A DNA stretch of 64,000 bases, from NCBI GenBank assembly GCA_030686995.1, contig CM060691.1, positions 88,347,055 to 88,411,054 on the forward strand, written 5' to 3'. The translations under genes and the position numbers were made by a program. Under the pieces are notes generated by a model, which saw only the letters and a program-made list of their open reading frames with translations, was not told where the DNA came from and searched no databases. The stretch's first letter is position 1. Every line of letters starts with the position of its first letter. Below are positions 11,190 to 22,517 of this stretch, in pieces. This DNA comes from Artemisia argyi (taxonomy: Eukaryota; Streptophyta; Magnoliopsida; Asterales; Asteraceae).

Positions 11190-14100
11190 TAAGAGACATG
11201 TTTCATCTGAATGTAATGTCGAAAGTACTGTTTCTAATGCATGTAATGACTCTGTTTGTTTAATATGCAAGAAATGTTTAATTAATTTTGTTCATGATGA
11301 ATGTGTTTCTAAGAATGTGAATGTTACGCCTGAATAGAAGAATGTTCCAAAAAGACCTAGTGCTAGATCCAGATCTATAGAAAGATTAGTTGCACGATTT
11401 AGGACAACCACTATTAGTCGAATGCCTAGGAACTATCTTAAGTTTTGTATGTGGATTCCGACGGGTAGAGAGTTCACTCTTAAGGATGGCAAATTTGAAA
11501 TAACTCAAGCTAAACAAGTAGCAACTGTCTATGAGTGTGATTCTGCTTTTACTCCTAACCCCATGGAACCAAATTCAAAACGGTTTCCAAATACAAACTC
11601 TTCTGTTGTTGGCAGGTTATCGAAATATGTCTTTGGATCATCGACTCGGGTTACTCCAAGCACATGACCGGGAATTTAAAGCTCCTGATCAATTTCGTCT
11701 GGAAATTCATGGGAACTGTACGCTTTGGAAATGATCATGTAGCAGCTATTCAGGGTTATGGAGATCTTCAATTTGGGAATTTTTTAATCACTCGAGTTTA
11801 CTACGTCGAAGGATTGGGACACAACTTGTTTTCAGTGGGGCAGTTTTGTGATGCAGATTTAGAAGTGGCATTCAGAAGAAACACGGTTTTTATTAGAAAT
11901 TTGGTTGGTGATGATCTCTTAACTGGTAATCGTGGTACAAACTTGTATGCTATCGACATCAACCAAATGGCTTCTACATCACCAATTTGTCTTATGACAA
12001 GGGCAACCGAAACTAAGTCCTGGCTGTGGCATAGACGTTTATCCAATCTCAATTTCGACACCATCAACAAGTTAGCCAAAGACAACATCGTCACTGGACT
12101 TCCTAAATTCAAATACACCAAGGAACACTTATGTCCATCATGCGAACAAGGAAAAAGTAAAAGAGCATCATATAAACCCAAAACCGTACCTAGTTCGGAA
12201 GCAAGGTTACATATGTTGCACATAGACTTATGTGGCCCAATGAGAGTTGAAACCATTAATGGGAAGAAGTATATTCTCGTTATTGTTGATGATTATTCAA
12301 GATATACTTGGGTAAACTTTTTGAGATCAAAAGACGAAGCACCAGGCATCATCATCACCTTTCTGAAGCGTATTCAAGTTCCACTTCAAGCTCCAGTAAG
12401 GATTAAAAGAATAGACAATGGCACATAATTTACAAACCAGGAGTTAAGAACTTACCTTGAAGATGTTGGAATCACACACCAAACATCAGTTGTTAGAACT
12501 CCACAGCAGAATGGGGTAGTTGAAAGAAGAAACCGAACTCTTGTGGAAGCTGCTCACACAATGCTAATTTTTTCTAGTGCACCTCTATTCTTATGGGCTG
12601 ATGCTGTAGCCACTGCTTGTTTTACTCAAAACCGATCCCTAGTCCATCCGAGATTCAATAAAACCCCATATGAGCTAGTGAACAACCGTAAACCTGACAT
12701 CTCTTATCTTCACGTGTTTGGCGCTTTGTGCTATTCGACGAATGACAGAGAAGATCTAGGGAAGTTAAAAGCTAAGGGTGATACTGGAATCTTCATTGGA
12801 TCAGAAAACTCGAGGGCATTCAGGGTGTATATTAGACGATCAAAAAGGATTATGGAGACAACGAATGTGAAGTTTGACGAGATTTCACAAATGTTTTCTG
12901 AGAGATATGCTCTAGAACCCGCGCTTAATCCAATGGCTTCTAATCAAAACGGATTAGGACCAGAACAAAACCAGCAGACTTCTGGACACATCAGTTTAGG
13001 ACTCGTACCTCAAGGAGCTCAGTCAACAAACACGGATAAGCCTTCAGAACAAGAACTGGAAAATTTCTTTGAGTTAATGTTTGATGAATATTATGGTAGA
13101 ACTTCGACTAATGCATCTCAACAACATACCGCTGCACCCGCTCAAAACCATCAACCACCACCACCATCATAAGATGCATCTACAACAATTGAAGCTGAAG
13201 CACCAGCTACATCAACATCATCTACATCTACTCAAGCAACTCCAGTACTTGAAACTGAACTACCAAGAGTTGATGAGCAAAACCAAAACACAAATTTTCA
13301 AGAAGAACCAACAAATAATTCAAGCGAGGTTGCGTTAGAAGAAGAAGAAGTATTTGAAAACCCGTTTGCAACAGACTCTGTTGAATCTTCTTCAAGGTTA
13401 CAAGAACCATCTAACACACATTCGTTACACCCAAGGTACCCTTCTACGTTTCAATGGACAAAAGACCATCCAATAGAACATATTATTGGTGAACCTTCAA
13501 AGCCAGTTCAGACAAGGAGACAACTTGCCACCGATCTCGAATTGTGCATTTACATTTGCTCAATTAGCCTCAAAGAACCAAAGAACATTCGGGAAGCAAT
13601 GGCAGAAAACCCTTGGATTGAAGCGATGCAGGAGGAATTTCTTCAATACCTGTTACATGATAGTTGGGAACTTGTTGAACGACGACTTGATAAACGAGTT
13701 CTAGATCTCAAGTGGTTGTGGAAGAACAAACTGGATGAGGAAATGACTGTTATTCACAACAAAGCTCATCTCGTGGCTAAAGGTTATCCACAAGAAGAAG
13801 GGATAAACTTCGAAGAATCATTCGCGCCTGTAGCTAGACTTGAAGCAGTCCGGATTTTCTTAGCCTATGCCGCTCACAAAAACATCACAGTCTATCAGAT
13901 GGATATTAATACTGCCTTCTTAAATGGAACTCTGAAAGAAGAAGTGTATGTAAGTCAGCCAGAGGGATTCATCGACAAAGATCATCCAGACTACGTCTAC
14001 AAGCTTAAGAAAGCAATTTATGATTTAAAACAAGCTCCAAGAGCGTGGTATGATGAACTATCATCTTTCTTGCTCAAAAACAATTTCACAAAAGGAACGG

Positions 14101-15087
14101 TTGATGACACCTTGTTTATCAAAAAATTCAAAGATGACATTTTGATCGTTCAAATTTACGTGGACGACATTATTTTTGGATCAACCAATCCTAACCATTC
14201 AAAACATTTTGAAAATCTCATGAAAAGTAAATTTGAAATGTCCATGATGGGGGAACTAAAATTCTTTCTTGGTTTACAAATACATCAATCCCCTCGTGGT
14301 ATTTTTATCAATCAAGCTAAATATACAATAGAGATTTTGAAAAAGCATGGAATGGAAAACTGTGATTCTGTTGGTACACCAATGGTCACTTCACCAAAAA
14401 TAGGTGCTGATTTGTTTGGGAAACCCATTGATCCGAAGAAATATCGAAGTATGATCGGTTCTCTCATATACCTAACTGCTAGCCGACCCGATATTCAATT
14501 TCCTGTTTGTTTGTTAGCACGGTTTCAGGCAAAGCCTACCGAACTTCACCTCAAAGAGGTTAAACGGATCTTTCGGTACTTACGAAGCACCATTAACATG
14601 GGACTTTGGTATCCGAAGGATTCGGGGTTTCATCTAACAGCATTTTCAGATGCAGACCATGCTGGTGATTAAGCTAGTAAGCTGGTCGACAAAGAAACAG
14701 GATTGTACAGCGCTATCAACCGCCGAAGCCGAGTATGTGTCTCTATCTGCGTGTTATGCCCAAGTTCTTTGGATACGAACACAGCTCACAGATCATGGCT
14801 TTACTTTTGACAGAATACCTATGTATTGTGACTCAAAAAGTGCCATAGCCATCTCGTGCAATCCCGTACATCACTCTAAGACGAAACATATCAAAGTCCG
14901 CTACCATTTCATCAAAGAACATGTGGAAGAGGGTATTGTTGAATTATTTTTCGTTAAGACTGATTACTAACTCGCCGATCTACTTACTAAAGCCCTTCCA
15001 AAAGAACGGTTTGACTATTTAGTTCGACGAATTGGCATGCGAAGCCTAACTCCTGAGGAGCTAGAACGTCTTCTCGAATCTTCTTGA
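11190..15087 (+). pseudogene. T1 gag-pol polyprotein, broken
   Basis: A Copia polyprotein that would supply protease, integrase, reverse transcriptase and RNase H. The protease motif DSGYSKHMTG begins at 11643, where Tyr replaces the usual Cys. Integrase follows: LWHRRLSNLNF has Asn where the second zinc-binding His is normally found; CPSCEQGK is intact; catalytic Asp is in LHIDLCGP; Glu is in NGVVERRNRT. Reverse transcriptase shows [10 protein letters not shown] near 14158; RNase H shows STAEAEY. Lesions seen: a frame change at about 11600-11630, TAA at 12426-12428, TAA at 13170-13172, a roughly 60-bp loss with frameshift near 14665, and TAA at 14968-14970. Reading otherwise runs to a natural end near 15087. 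A serine/threonine/proline-rich linker (about 12900-13480) joins integrase to reverse transcriptase. The element cannot be autonomous. Confidence 0.9.
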
Positions 15088-17653
15088 AAAAGTTTTCAAA
15101 ATCGCTTCGCTGTAAATATTTTTGAAAAATAAAAATACAAAATTTGAAATACCAACAAAAACAAAATACAAAAATATAAAATTTCAAAAATCCAAAAATC
15201 CAAAAACAATATAAAATAAAAAAAAATCAAAAAATACTCTTCTCACGTCATGTCTCTCGTATAAATCAATATTCTGTACGTTTCTAGAAATTTCATTCAA
15301 CAATGATACGGACATGTACAGATTCTTGAGCGTGAGTTCTTTAAATGTTTTTCAAAAACATGTCGTTTCTCAAAAAGTTTCTTCACAATGGCTTTCGTAT
15401 ACTTCAGTACGAAACCCGTACTTAAACGATGACTTCTGATTACTTTCAAATCAAGGACTCGTACATTCATTGACGAAATCTTTTTCAAAAAGTTCGAGTC
15501 TAAACAAACGAAAAAGATTTCAAGCATAAACTCGTTTTCAAAACAAAATTCTTGAGTACGTTTTCAAGATTGTTCAAAAGATTTCTCAAAATCTCTCAAA
15601 ATGAGTGCTCAAGATAACTCCCTCAAAACCCTTAGTTGATTTTAAATGTGCTATCATTAAGGGGGAGTATAAAAAACAAAAATGTTCAAATTTCATGCAA
15701 AATCAAATCTGTCTTTCTCTTCAAAAAAAGCCTTTTATTAATCAGTTGATATAAAAAATATCACGCTATGCTATTTTTGAGGGGGAGAAGACATGAATAA
15801 AATGTGATCAAGGATGTTTAAAGATTGTGGTTGAATCTCAAAAGAGCTCGACTCAGTAAGTACCAATGACTTGACGACGCTTAAAATGTCAGTAATCGAA
15901 AAGACTTGTCCTGGACGGCTAATAATTTCAAGCTAGTCTAACTAGTGATGTAAGCGTGTCTCGAATAGGACATGTCTGAGTAGAGTGTACCGTATCGAGA
16001 GACTTTCTTTGGACTTGACCAGGACGGGTAATAACTTCAAGCTAGTCTAACTAGTGATGTAAGCGTGTCTCGAATCGGTCATGTTCACTGAAAGTGGTTC
16101 AATTCAAAAGTGCAAACTTCTCTCGCATGTGCAAATTTCTTAAATATTCATGAGCACATGTGAAGGGGGAGTCCTTCAAAATTGCAAAACTCTCAAAGTG
16201 GTAACAACAATGTGTTTTATTATCATAAACACTTTGAGAGATTTTTCACAAAAAGGTTTTATGGCATGTGATCAACAATACGATAGTCATGAAGATATAA
16301 GGTGACTAACGTTAGGAAAAACCGTCCTATGATCCGCCAGAGCCGGAGGGATCTACCCAAGGACAAATCCAATAGATTAGAATTAGAAGTCCTTAGGTAT
16401 GATTGAAAAAAGGAGAAAATGAGAAAGGAGAAAGAAGGGGTTGAAGAATTAAAAAGAAAAGTTATGAAAAAAGGGTGAAAAGAAATAGCCCTCCAAATGT
16501 TCAACCTTAGGGCAGACACCGGGTACAATTCGTATGCTACTGGTTGTTACTAAGGTGACACCGGTATCGAAGACAAAGACGTCATGGACCCAGTGACGCA
16601 CTGCACTAAACCTTCTTATCCACTCAAGTTCTCTTAAAAGAGCCTGTTTCTTTCTCACGGGGAACCGGTGTAATCTATCGATCTGTCTCTTAGAGATAAT
16701 TGATATTGAAGCAGGAGACCTCTCCCTAATCTCCACATAGGAAACCAAATGTGCACTTATCGAGTCTAGAGCCCCGAGATTCATCAAAAGATCTCATAGG
16801 AACACATGATATTTCTACACTGGTCGTTCATCATTAAGGACGCCAGATGTAAACTTAAGATTCCTACGCAGATCTTAGCAATCTGCCAGAACATTTATGA
16901 GAGGATTCACTTTTGTGATTCTCAATGATTGAATGGAAAATCCTGCCAGGGTCAACATCAAGCAGCCCTGACAGCAGGTCACTTCGGTAATTCTTTATGG
17001 GTTACGCTTAGTGTTCGCAGTGGTTTCAAACGGTCTACTGTCGTGGAGTGATCCCCAGCGACTCACCCAGTCATTGAGCTACTAAGTAGGTCTTGTAAGC
17101 TCTCTCGAGAGTATCTGACATGGGAACGGCCTTGGTAAGGGTTAGAAGGAGTCTTCACACTATGCTGTTGACGATCTCTAATTCTTATCTGTAAGTACCG
17201 GTTGATTTATTGCTAACTATTTACCTGCAGCTATACATCATCTCCATGGCAAAGGATTCCACATGCTCATACATGCATCTCGAAGTCAAAGGAAAGTTCT
17301 CACAAAGATCAAAGCAAAGTAAGGATCAAAGAAAGATTCTACGCAATGTGAAAGAATCTATAGAAGTAAAGTAACAAAGATCTGTGTGAAAGAACGGGAA
17401 CTACAAATGCATGTATCACAAAGACTGAAGATGTATGAGCATGTTGGAATGGCAAACAACCACCACAGACGCAAAAGTGACGAAAGGCAGATAACTCCAC
17501 ATCACAAAGGAACAAAGAACGATGAAAAATCAGTCATCAAAGATCACAGAGCATGAAGGAACAAAGACTAAAGACTATTCTACAATGACACACAAAGTTA
17601 AAGACAAAGAACACGGAAGACCTAATCACGTGGAGCATCATTCGAATTACCAC
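15088..17653 (+). other. T1 3' non-coding region, 2.6 kb
   Basis: No gene was recognised between the pol end and the polypurine tract; minus-strand frames near 16259-16787 look accidental. It contains purine-rich words (GGGGGAG at about 15661, 15781 and 16164) that resemble extra polypurine tracts, and a diverged 109-bp tandem repeat. Confidence 0.6.
15905..16087 (+). repeat. 109-bp-period tandem repeat in the T1 tail
   Basis: The block AGCTAGTCTAACTAGTGATG followed by TAAGCGTGTCTCGAAT occurs at about 15931 and 16040. The copies also share upstream GGACGG and downstream CATGT-type words but differ in places. Confidence 0.8.
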
Positions 17654-17668
17654 CCCTTAGGGGGAGAT
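17654..17668 (+). other. T1 polypurine tract
   Basis: TTAGGGGGAGAT directly precedes the LTR start TGTTAGCATT at 17669. Confidence 0.8.
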
Positions 17669-18077
17669 TGTTAGCATTAAAAAATATATATATAGAAGTG
17701 ATGGTCATTCTCATATTATAACTTTGTGTCGTTTGTTAAGTTTAGTAATTGTTTAGTCATTGGGCTTTGGACTTGGCAAGCTAATATGTTGTGTGTTATG
17801 TTTCACAAGCCTTGTTATCTAATCATGTAACCAAGTCCAAGCCCAAGACCATAGAAAGCCTATGTATGGAACTATAAAAGGCACCTTACCTCTCATTTGT
17901 AAGGTGTGCTTGTGTGTGTATTATGTGTGTTTCTCTTTGAATAAAAGCTCTCATTTCCATCTCTCTCTCTCTAACATACGAAATACATATATACATATCA
18001 AGTCACCATCTTTCCATCTTTCCTTATTATTCTGTTTATATTGTGTGTGATAAAGTTGTGATATCTAAGGTCCTACA
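17669..18077 (+). repeat. T1 3' LTR (right end approximate)
   Basis: It begins TGTTAGCATT after the polypurine tract and contains a TATA box (TATAAAAG, 17873-17880) and a CT-rich leader with several TCTC repeats. The end is placed at CCTACA (18077) because the sequence then becomes Gypsy LTR. There is no second LTR to confirm this. Confidence 0.55.
17873..17880 (+). promoter_or_regulatory. TATA box of T1 LTR
   Basis: TATAAAAG lies about 200 bp into the LTR, followed by a pyrimidine-rich leader. Confidence 0.6.
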
Positions 18078-18413
18078 ACTTTAAACCTATGGATTCACTC
18101 AACCTTTGTGTTGACTTTAGCATGTTTATCTCAGGTGTTAGATATTGCCGCTGCATATTTTACTTGGAGGAGGTTGGCGAAGGGCATGACTTGGTCATAG
18201 AAGACTCCGAAAACCGTTTGGGACTGTCTTAAATCTATTTTTGAACTACAGCTTCCGCACTATTTTTACAAATGTAAATTGAATGTTTTCAATTATAAAT
18301 TTTCTTCTAAAATGGTTTGTGTAAAACCGTTCTTTGTACCTCTTGTTTTGATAACAATCGGGTAGCACCCCCAGACTTGTATGCCTCCGCTGATCTGGTT
18401 TTCGGGGTGTCAC
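18078..18413 (+). repeat. 3' end of a Gypsy LTR (fragment)
   Basis: It reads CCTATGGATTCACTCAACC, TTTAGCATGTTTATCTCAGG and a final GGGGTGTCACA. The same signature occurs near the LTR ends of G1 (on its minus strand) and G2. No primer-binding site follows; at 18414 the sequence turns into the S1 LTR, so this is the right end of a Gypsy 3' or solo LTR inserted in S1. Its left part is missing. Confidence 0.7.
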
Positions 18414-18755
18414 ATCAACTTCCTCACTTCTAGTACCACTTCACTCTTTCAACAATTCTAGATCCTATATCTAAATCTAGCTAACCAATGTATACACCTT
18501 ATACACCAAAGTATGAATGATTTACAAGATAAAATGAACAAACAACTTAGATAGCAAGATGATACTAAGTTGTAATACTTCTAGTCTTGATAGATAGAAG
18601 TATTCTTCTCTTTGCACTTGAGTGTTGAGGCTTGAATCACTTTGAAACAAAGATTAATGTATATATGATCAAAGGATTTTAGAGGATAGAAATGGAGGTT
18701 TGAATCAGAAAGTTTAGAGTGCAAAAAGGTGAGAAAAATTAGTGGAATGAACCAG

Positions 18756-18763
18756 TATTTAAA
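18756..18763 (-). promoter_or_regulatory. TATA-like box of S1 LTR
   Basis: The minus strand reads TTTAAATA, aligned by position with TATAAATA in the S0 and S2 LTRs. Confidence 0.5.
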
Positions 18764-18781
18764 GGCATAGCTGGGGGGGGG

Positions 18782-18865
18782 GAGTTCAGGAGCGTGTTGG
18801 TCCCTTAATTAGGTGCCGGTCCCCTTAATTATTAAGGGGGCCGCCCCTCCTGAACGTTGCCCAGC
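18782..18865 (-). promoter_or_regulatory. S1-type palindromic cassette in the LTR
   Basis: The two arms GGTCCCCTTAAT and ATTAAGGGGGCCGCC form a strong inverted repeat. The outer words GTTCAGGAGCG and CTCCTGAACG are also inverted, so the whole 80 bp could fold. It lies about 20 bp upstream of the TATA-like box. Confidence 0.7.
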
Positions 18866-19235
18866 TTTGTCCTTTTACGAGGAAAATTTTTCTGGATTAC
18901 ATTTGCCATTTTTGGTTGAAAATTTGAATTCATATATTTGGAATGAATTAAACATATTCTTTTAATTCCAAAAATGTTTTATAAATGATATAAAATGTTT
19001 TGTGATATTTTATAAAAATCTAGTGATTAATAAAAATGTTCCTTTGATCTTTTAATACATTGGACACTTTGTTTATTCATACCTTAAGTGATTAGATGGT
19101 AAAAGTGAGTATTTACTACTAAATACTTATTTACGTCATGATCTTTGGTTTGATGAGTTTTCGTTTTGTGATTATCAAAACATAGTGATATTGAAAGATA
19201 TGAATAACGTTTTTAGGCATTTATTTATATCAACA

Positions 19236-19400
19236 ATCTCCCCCTTTTTGATGATTACAAAACCTAAACTCATTAAATCAAAAAACTAATTTTTAGACAA
19301 GTATTTAGTGAGTTTATATTCACTTCTCCCCCTTTTTGTAGAATCAAAAAGGTTTAAGCCGATAAGATGAAAGCTCCCCCTTGATGTATGCTCCCCCTCG
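19236..19400 (-). other. S1 polypurine tract and downstream repeats of it
   Basis: The functional tract is 19236-19249 (AAAAAGGGGGAGAT on the minus strand). A near-perfect second copy is at 19325-19338, and shorter AGGGGGAG words lie at about 19374 and 19391. Confidence 0.75.
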
Positions 19401-19701
19401 TTTGAGGGCACCAAGGGTTCGAGCTATTGAATACTTGCAAGAAAAATATTAGAAGCACAAACAAATATATATAGCATAATAACAACTAATAATAAGCATG
19501 GAAAAGGATAATTAGAAACACATATTAAAACATTCATTAATTTAAAATGATTATGTCAACAACATAATCATTGTGCCAATAGAGAGTGTCATCAAACTTT
19601 CTTGTATCCCAAAAAGGTTGAAGTGTTTTATTTGAAAAGTAAAAAGCATAAGCATATAGAATGCTTGGGTGAGAATGGTAAATCGAGATCATTTTGGTGG
19701 C
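19401..19701 (-). other. S1 3' untranslated stretch
   Basis: AT-rich sequence between the accessory ORF stop and the polypurine cluster; nothing else seen. Confidence 0.5.
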
Positions 19702-19896
19702 TTATTGGAGGTAAATTTTTGGTTTCATGGATGTTGGTGAGTTTGGTGATGTAGAGCTTGGAGGTGGTGAATTTGGAGTTGGGTTTTTTGGTTGAGGGTT
19801 TTCATATTTTTCAAGTGATGGTGTTTGTTGAGATCTAGTAAGAAGATACTCAATCCAAGTAAAGTGCTCATTCAATGCAATTGTTTGTTTTTGGAG
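19702..19896 (-). pseudogene. S1 accessory ORF-B, 3' fragment
   Basis: This is the C-terminal part of the S1 accessory protein, separated from its N-terminal part (43333-43938) by the S2 insertion. On the minus strand the frame opens at the target duplication and ends at TAA (19702-19704). It encodes a helix-like stretch (LNEHFTWIEYLL) followed by a proline/serine-rich tail. The frame agrees across the S2 target duplication with the CPCC-containing end of the other piece. Confidence 0.6.
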
Positions 19897-20548
19897 TGTG
19901 GAAAACTAGAAGGGGGGTTGAATAGTTTTCCGATTTAAATCTTTTTAACTTGTTAAGTTAGCTTTGAAACTTTCAGTTTGATCAAAGATATATACACAAA
20001 CACAATATATAACATGCAAGTAAATGAAAGAAACGATCAAACCACAATACGAGTATTTATCGTGGTTCGGCTACAAGGACTATTTTTCCTTACCCTACGT
20101 CCACGCCCCGAGTATCCAACTCGAGAGTTACTTTCACTAGTCAACAAGCTCCTTTCACCGGCGGAGAAAACCTTACACGTCGCTTATACTTTTACAGACA
20201 CAAAGCTAGATGTCGAGTTCTTTACCAAGGGTACAACCACTCCCGTTAGTTCTTTTACAAGGGTACAACTACTCCTGATACACTTTGTATTTTGAGGACT
20301 AAAATACTAACCGATCACTACTGAAAATACATAATCAAATGAAGTGTAAACTACACAAGTCTACACAATGCTAAGCTAACAAGTCTTGCAACGTTGTGTT
20401 GAATACTTGTTACTTTTAGTAAGCTTGTGAATCTCCTTGCTACAAAAAGAAACTTCACATATGAAATGTTAAGAGGTTAGATGAAAGAATGAATGTGTGA
20501 GTAAAATATGATGTCAAGTGATAAGCCAAAATTCAACTTGTGGCTCAA

Positions 20549-20556
20549 TATTTATA
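20549..20556 (-). promoter_or_regulatory. TATA box, S2 3' LTR
   Basis: TATAAATA on the minus strand, 30 bp downstream of the palindromic core at 20586-20611. The 5' LTR has the same arrangement. Confidence 0.7.
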
Positions 20557-20566
20557 GCCAAACCTT

Positions 20567-20643
20567 CTGCAGGTCTGGCGGATCAGGCGGACCCCTTAAA
20601 AGGGTTCCGCCCGTGTACCTCCAAGGTACCTCTGGGCTTGCAG
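20567..20643 (-). promoter_or_regulatory. S2-type palindromic cassette, 3' LTR
   Basis: The core at 20586-20611 has arms GGCGGACCCC and GGGTTCCGCC around a 6-nt centre. It is flanked by CTGCAGGTCTGGCGG on one side and CTTGCAG on the other. The high GC content stands out against AT-rich surroundings. Confidence 0.85.
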
Positions 20644-21016
20644 TTGGTTTTGCAATAAATCTTGCAAACCAAACAAAGTCACATCTCATTACTCTTGCAA
20701 ACCAAACAATGTCACATCACATAATATCAAGTCAAATACTAAACTTGCAAGCAACATCTAAGTAAGTCAAACACATTTCTTTCCATAAATGTATAATGAC
20801 AAAACTTGCCACAAATGTGATGTGACAATTCTATTTTTAGAAAATAAAAAGTGTTGTGTTTTATGAAATGTAAAATGTAGCAAAAGTCTAGTTTATGCAA
20901 GTCTTTAAAACTAGGATTATGTTTTACTTAGAAACTAAAGTTTACATTGTCATTAACAAAACTTAGCGAAGATCGTAAAATATAAATAACGTTTTTAGGC
21001 GATATTTGTATTAACA

Positions 21017-21232
21017 ATCTCCCCCTTTTTGTTGATGACAAAACATACACTTTGTTTTTAAGTAACTCACAAAATCTTGGTTTTTAAGACTTAAAAAAAA
21101 TTTATATTAAACTTGTTTTACTTAAGTGATGAAAGTTTAATATATTTCTCCCCCTTTTTGTCGAAACAAAAAGTAGAGTAGCGAAGCGGAAAAATGCACT
21201 TGTTCCCCCTTGCTTGTTACTCCCCCTAAAAG
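21017..21232 (-). other. S2 polypurine tract and extra tracts
   Basis: The functional tract is at 21017-21030. A second AAAAAGGGGGAG lies at 21148-21160 and shorter AGGGGGAA/AGGGGGAG words at about 21204 and 21222, all on the minus strand. Confidence 0.8.
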
Positions 21233-21528
21233 GAGTGCCAAGGTGGGAAACATGGATTTTGGATCCTACAAAAAAAATGGTTAGTTGGTGATATATATAT
21301 AGCCAAGTTTGTAGTTACCACACACATTGCAACCACAATAAAAATGATCAACCAACAATGCACGAAAGTAAGTAGAAAGAAATAGCATTCCAAGTAAAAT
21401 TTTGACTTAAAAAGTCAAAAGACATGAAATGGGTAATATTCTTCTACTTCTAAAAACATAAAAATTAACCAAGAAAAAAATAAAAGCCTAGTTTCCTAAA
21501 TTGGGGCAAACGGCCTCCAAATGGTTGT
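21233..21528 (-). other. S2 3' untranslated stretch
   Basis: AT-rich sequence between the ORF-B stop and the polypurine cluster. No feature was recognised. Confidence 0.5.
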
Positions 21529-22437
21529 CTAGGACTTGTTTGGGTGAGAAAGAGCATCCAAACGTTCTATGACGTGTTGGAATGCAAGCCGGGTTTCATC
21601 TTTGAGTTGGTGAAGCAACGTTTTGATGCTTGCACCCATTTGCTCACAATTTGAACAAACATGGGGATGAGTGGGTGGAAATGGGTTGGTTTTGGTTTCT
21701 TGGTTTGAGGGTTGGTTGTTGTTTAGTTCTTGGGTGGATGATGGGTTTGGTATTGAATCAAGTAAGGTGGTTTGGAATTCCATTGCTTGATGGAGGTGGT
21801 TCTCAACCATGTTTTGTATATCCTTATATGAGGGAAAGAAAGACTCAAAGGTTTGAGCTTGAGAGTCTGGTGGAGTTGGGTGATCATGGTTTTGAAAGTT
21901 TGGTTCTCCATAAAGAGGACCATGGATGTCATGGTAGATGGGGTGAAACAACAATGGTTTGGGTTGATGATAGACTTGTTGTGGTGGTTGAGTATGGTTA
22001 AAGAGGTCATTATGGTCAAGATTTGACCTTGGTGATTCATTTTCAATAGGTGGTGGTTGTGTAGGTCTTGGTGGAAGATCATTTAGATCTTGGACAAAAG
22101 GGTGTAGTGATGTGGGAGGAGACCCAAATAATTCCATTGGTTCAATTTTGGGTAATGGTGATGGTGATGAAGTTTTGGATGGTTGTGTTGGAGCACTTGG
22201 TGGAGTTGGGTCAATAGGTGATTTAGTTGGTGGTGGAGTGAGCTCATTTGGTTCATTGGGTGATGGTGATGGAGATGCAAGGTTCAAAAAGTGTTCATTT
22301 TTTATAGGTGATGTGAATTCATCCGAAGATGAGGAGCTTAGGTTGATGGGGTTATTAGACCATAGTGGTTTAACACTTATCCGGGTGGTTTTCCGGATGG
22401 GTCTTGATGGTTGAGAGGTGATTGTTGACTTAGTCAT
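21529..22437 (-). CDS. S2 accessory ORF-B, proline/serine-rich protein, function unknown
   Basis: An intact 302-residue frame, the last gene before the 3' LTR; function unknown. It starts with a basic segment (RPIRKTTRISVKP, residues about 11-24), continues as a long Pro/Ser/Thr/Asn-rich and probably disordered region, and ends with CSNCEQ (around residue 257) followed by a predicted amphipathic helix. S1 carries a diverged relative with the same layout: RISVKP near the start and a CPCC motif before a helix. No signal peptide or clear membrane segment is visible, so the env-like label sometimes used for sirevirus accessory ORFs is not supported by this protein. A TATA box 73 bp upstream of the ATG suggests its own transcript. 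Plus-strand frames over this gene are shadows. Confidence 0.7.
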   Translation of the reverse strand: MTKSTITSQPSRPIRKTTRISVKPLWSNNPINLSSSSSDEFTSPIKNEHFLNLASPSPSPNEPNELTPPPTKSPIDPTPPSAPTQPSKTSSPSPLPKIEPMELFGSPPTSLHPFVQDLNDLPPRPTQPPPIENESPRSNLDHNDLFNHTQPPQQVYHQPKPLLFHPIYHDIHGPLYGEPNFQNHDHPTPPDSQAQTFESFFPSYKDIQNMVENHLHQAMEFQTTLLDSIPNPSSTQELNNNQPSNQETKTNPFPPTHPHVCSNCEQMGASIKTLLHQLKDETRLAFQHVIERLDALSHPNKS

Positions 22438-22509
22438 GGTGAAAAATGGTTTAGAAGTTTCAAAAATTGTGGTGAAGAAGGTGTGATTTGATAGTGCTTA
22501 GGATGGCTT

Positions 22510-22517
22510 AATTTATA
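22510..22517 (-). promoter_or_regulatory. Putative promoter (TATA box) of S2 ORF-B
   Basis: TATAAATT on the minus strand lies 73 bp before the ORF-B ATG, a distance that fits a plant core promoter plus a short leader. S1 ORF-B has TATAAATA in the equivalent place (43974-43981). Confidence 0.5.

Larger units (their letters stand above)
11180..18077 (+). mobile_element. Tork-type Copia element T1, 5'-truncated
   Basis: A plus-strand Ty1/Copia element reading gag/protease junction, integrase, reverse transcriptase and RNase H, then a long non-coding tail, polypurine tract and 3' LTR. No 5' LTR, primer-binding site or gag zinc knuckle was found upstream, so the 5' end is missing or rearranged. 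The pol protein order and wording match Tork elements common in Asteraceae (from memory). Both outer edges are approximate. Confidence 0.75.
18414..19235 (-). repeat. S1 3' LTR, truncated
   Basis: On the minus strand it starts TGTTGATATAAAT at 19235 right after the polypurine tract. The distal part is lost at 18414 where a Gypsy LTR ends. It carries a TATA-like box and a palindromic cassette. Confidence 0.8.
19897..21016 (-). repeat. S2 3' LTR, 1120 bp
   Basis: The plus strand begins TGTGGAAAACTAGAAG and ends GTATTAACA. It pairs with the 5' LTR at 42200-43332. The G run near its end is 6 nt here against 18 nt in the 5' LTR. Confidence 0.95.

Noticed and set aside
16259..16787. Two overlapping minus-strand frames in the T1 tail
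   Set aside because: No recognisable domain, opposite to the element and mutually overlapping.
19978..20295. 105-codon plus-strand frame present twice (also 42292-42609)
   Set aside because: Conserved only because the two LTRs of S2 are copies; no homology or start context.
21630..22414. Glycine-rich plus-strand frames
   Set aside because: Antisense shadows of the proline/serine-rich ORF-B.
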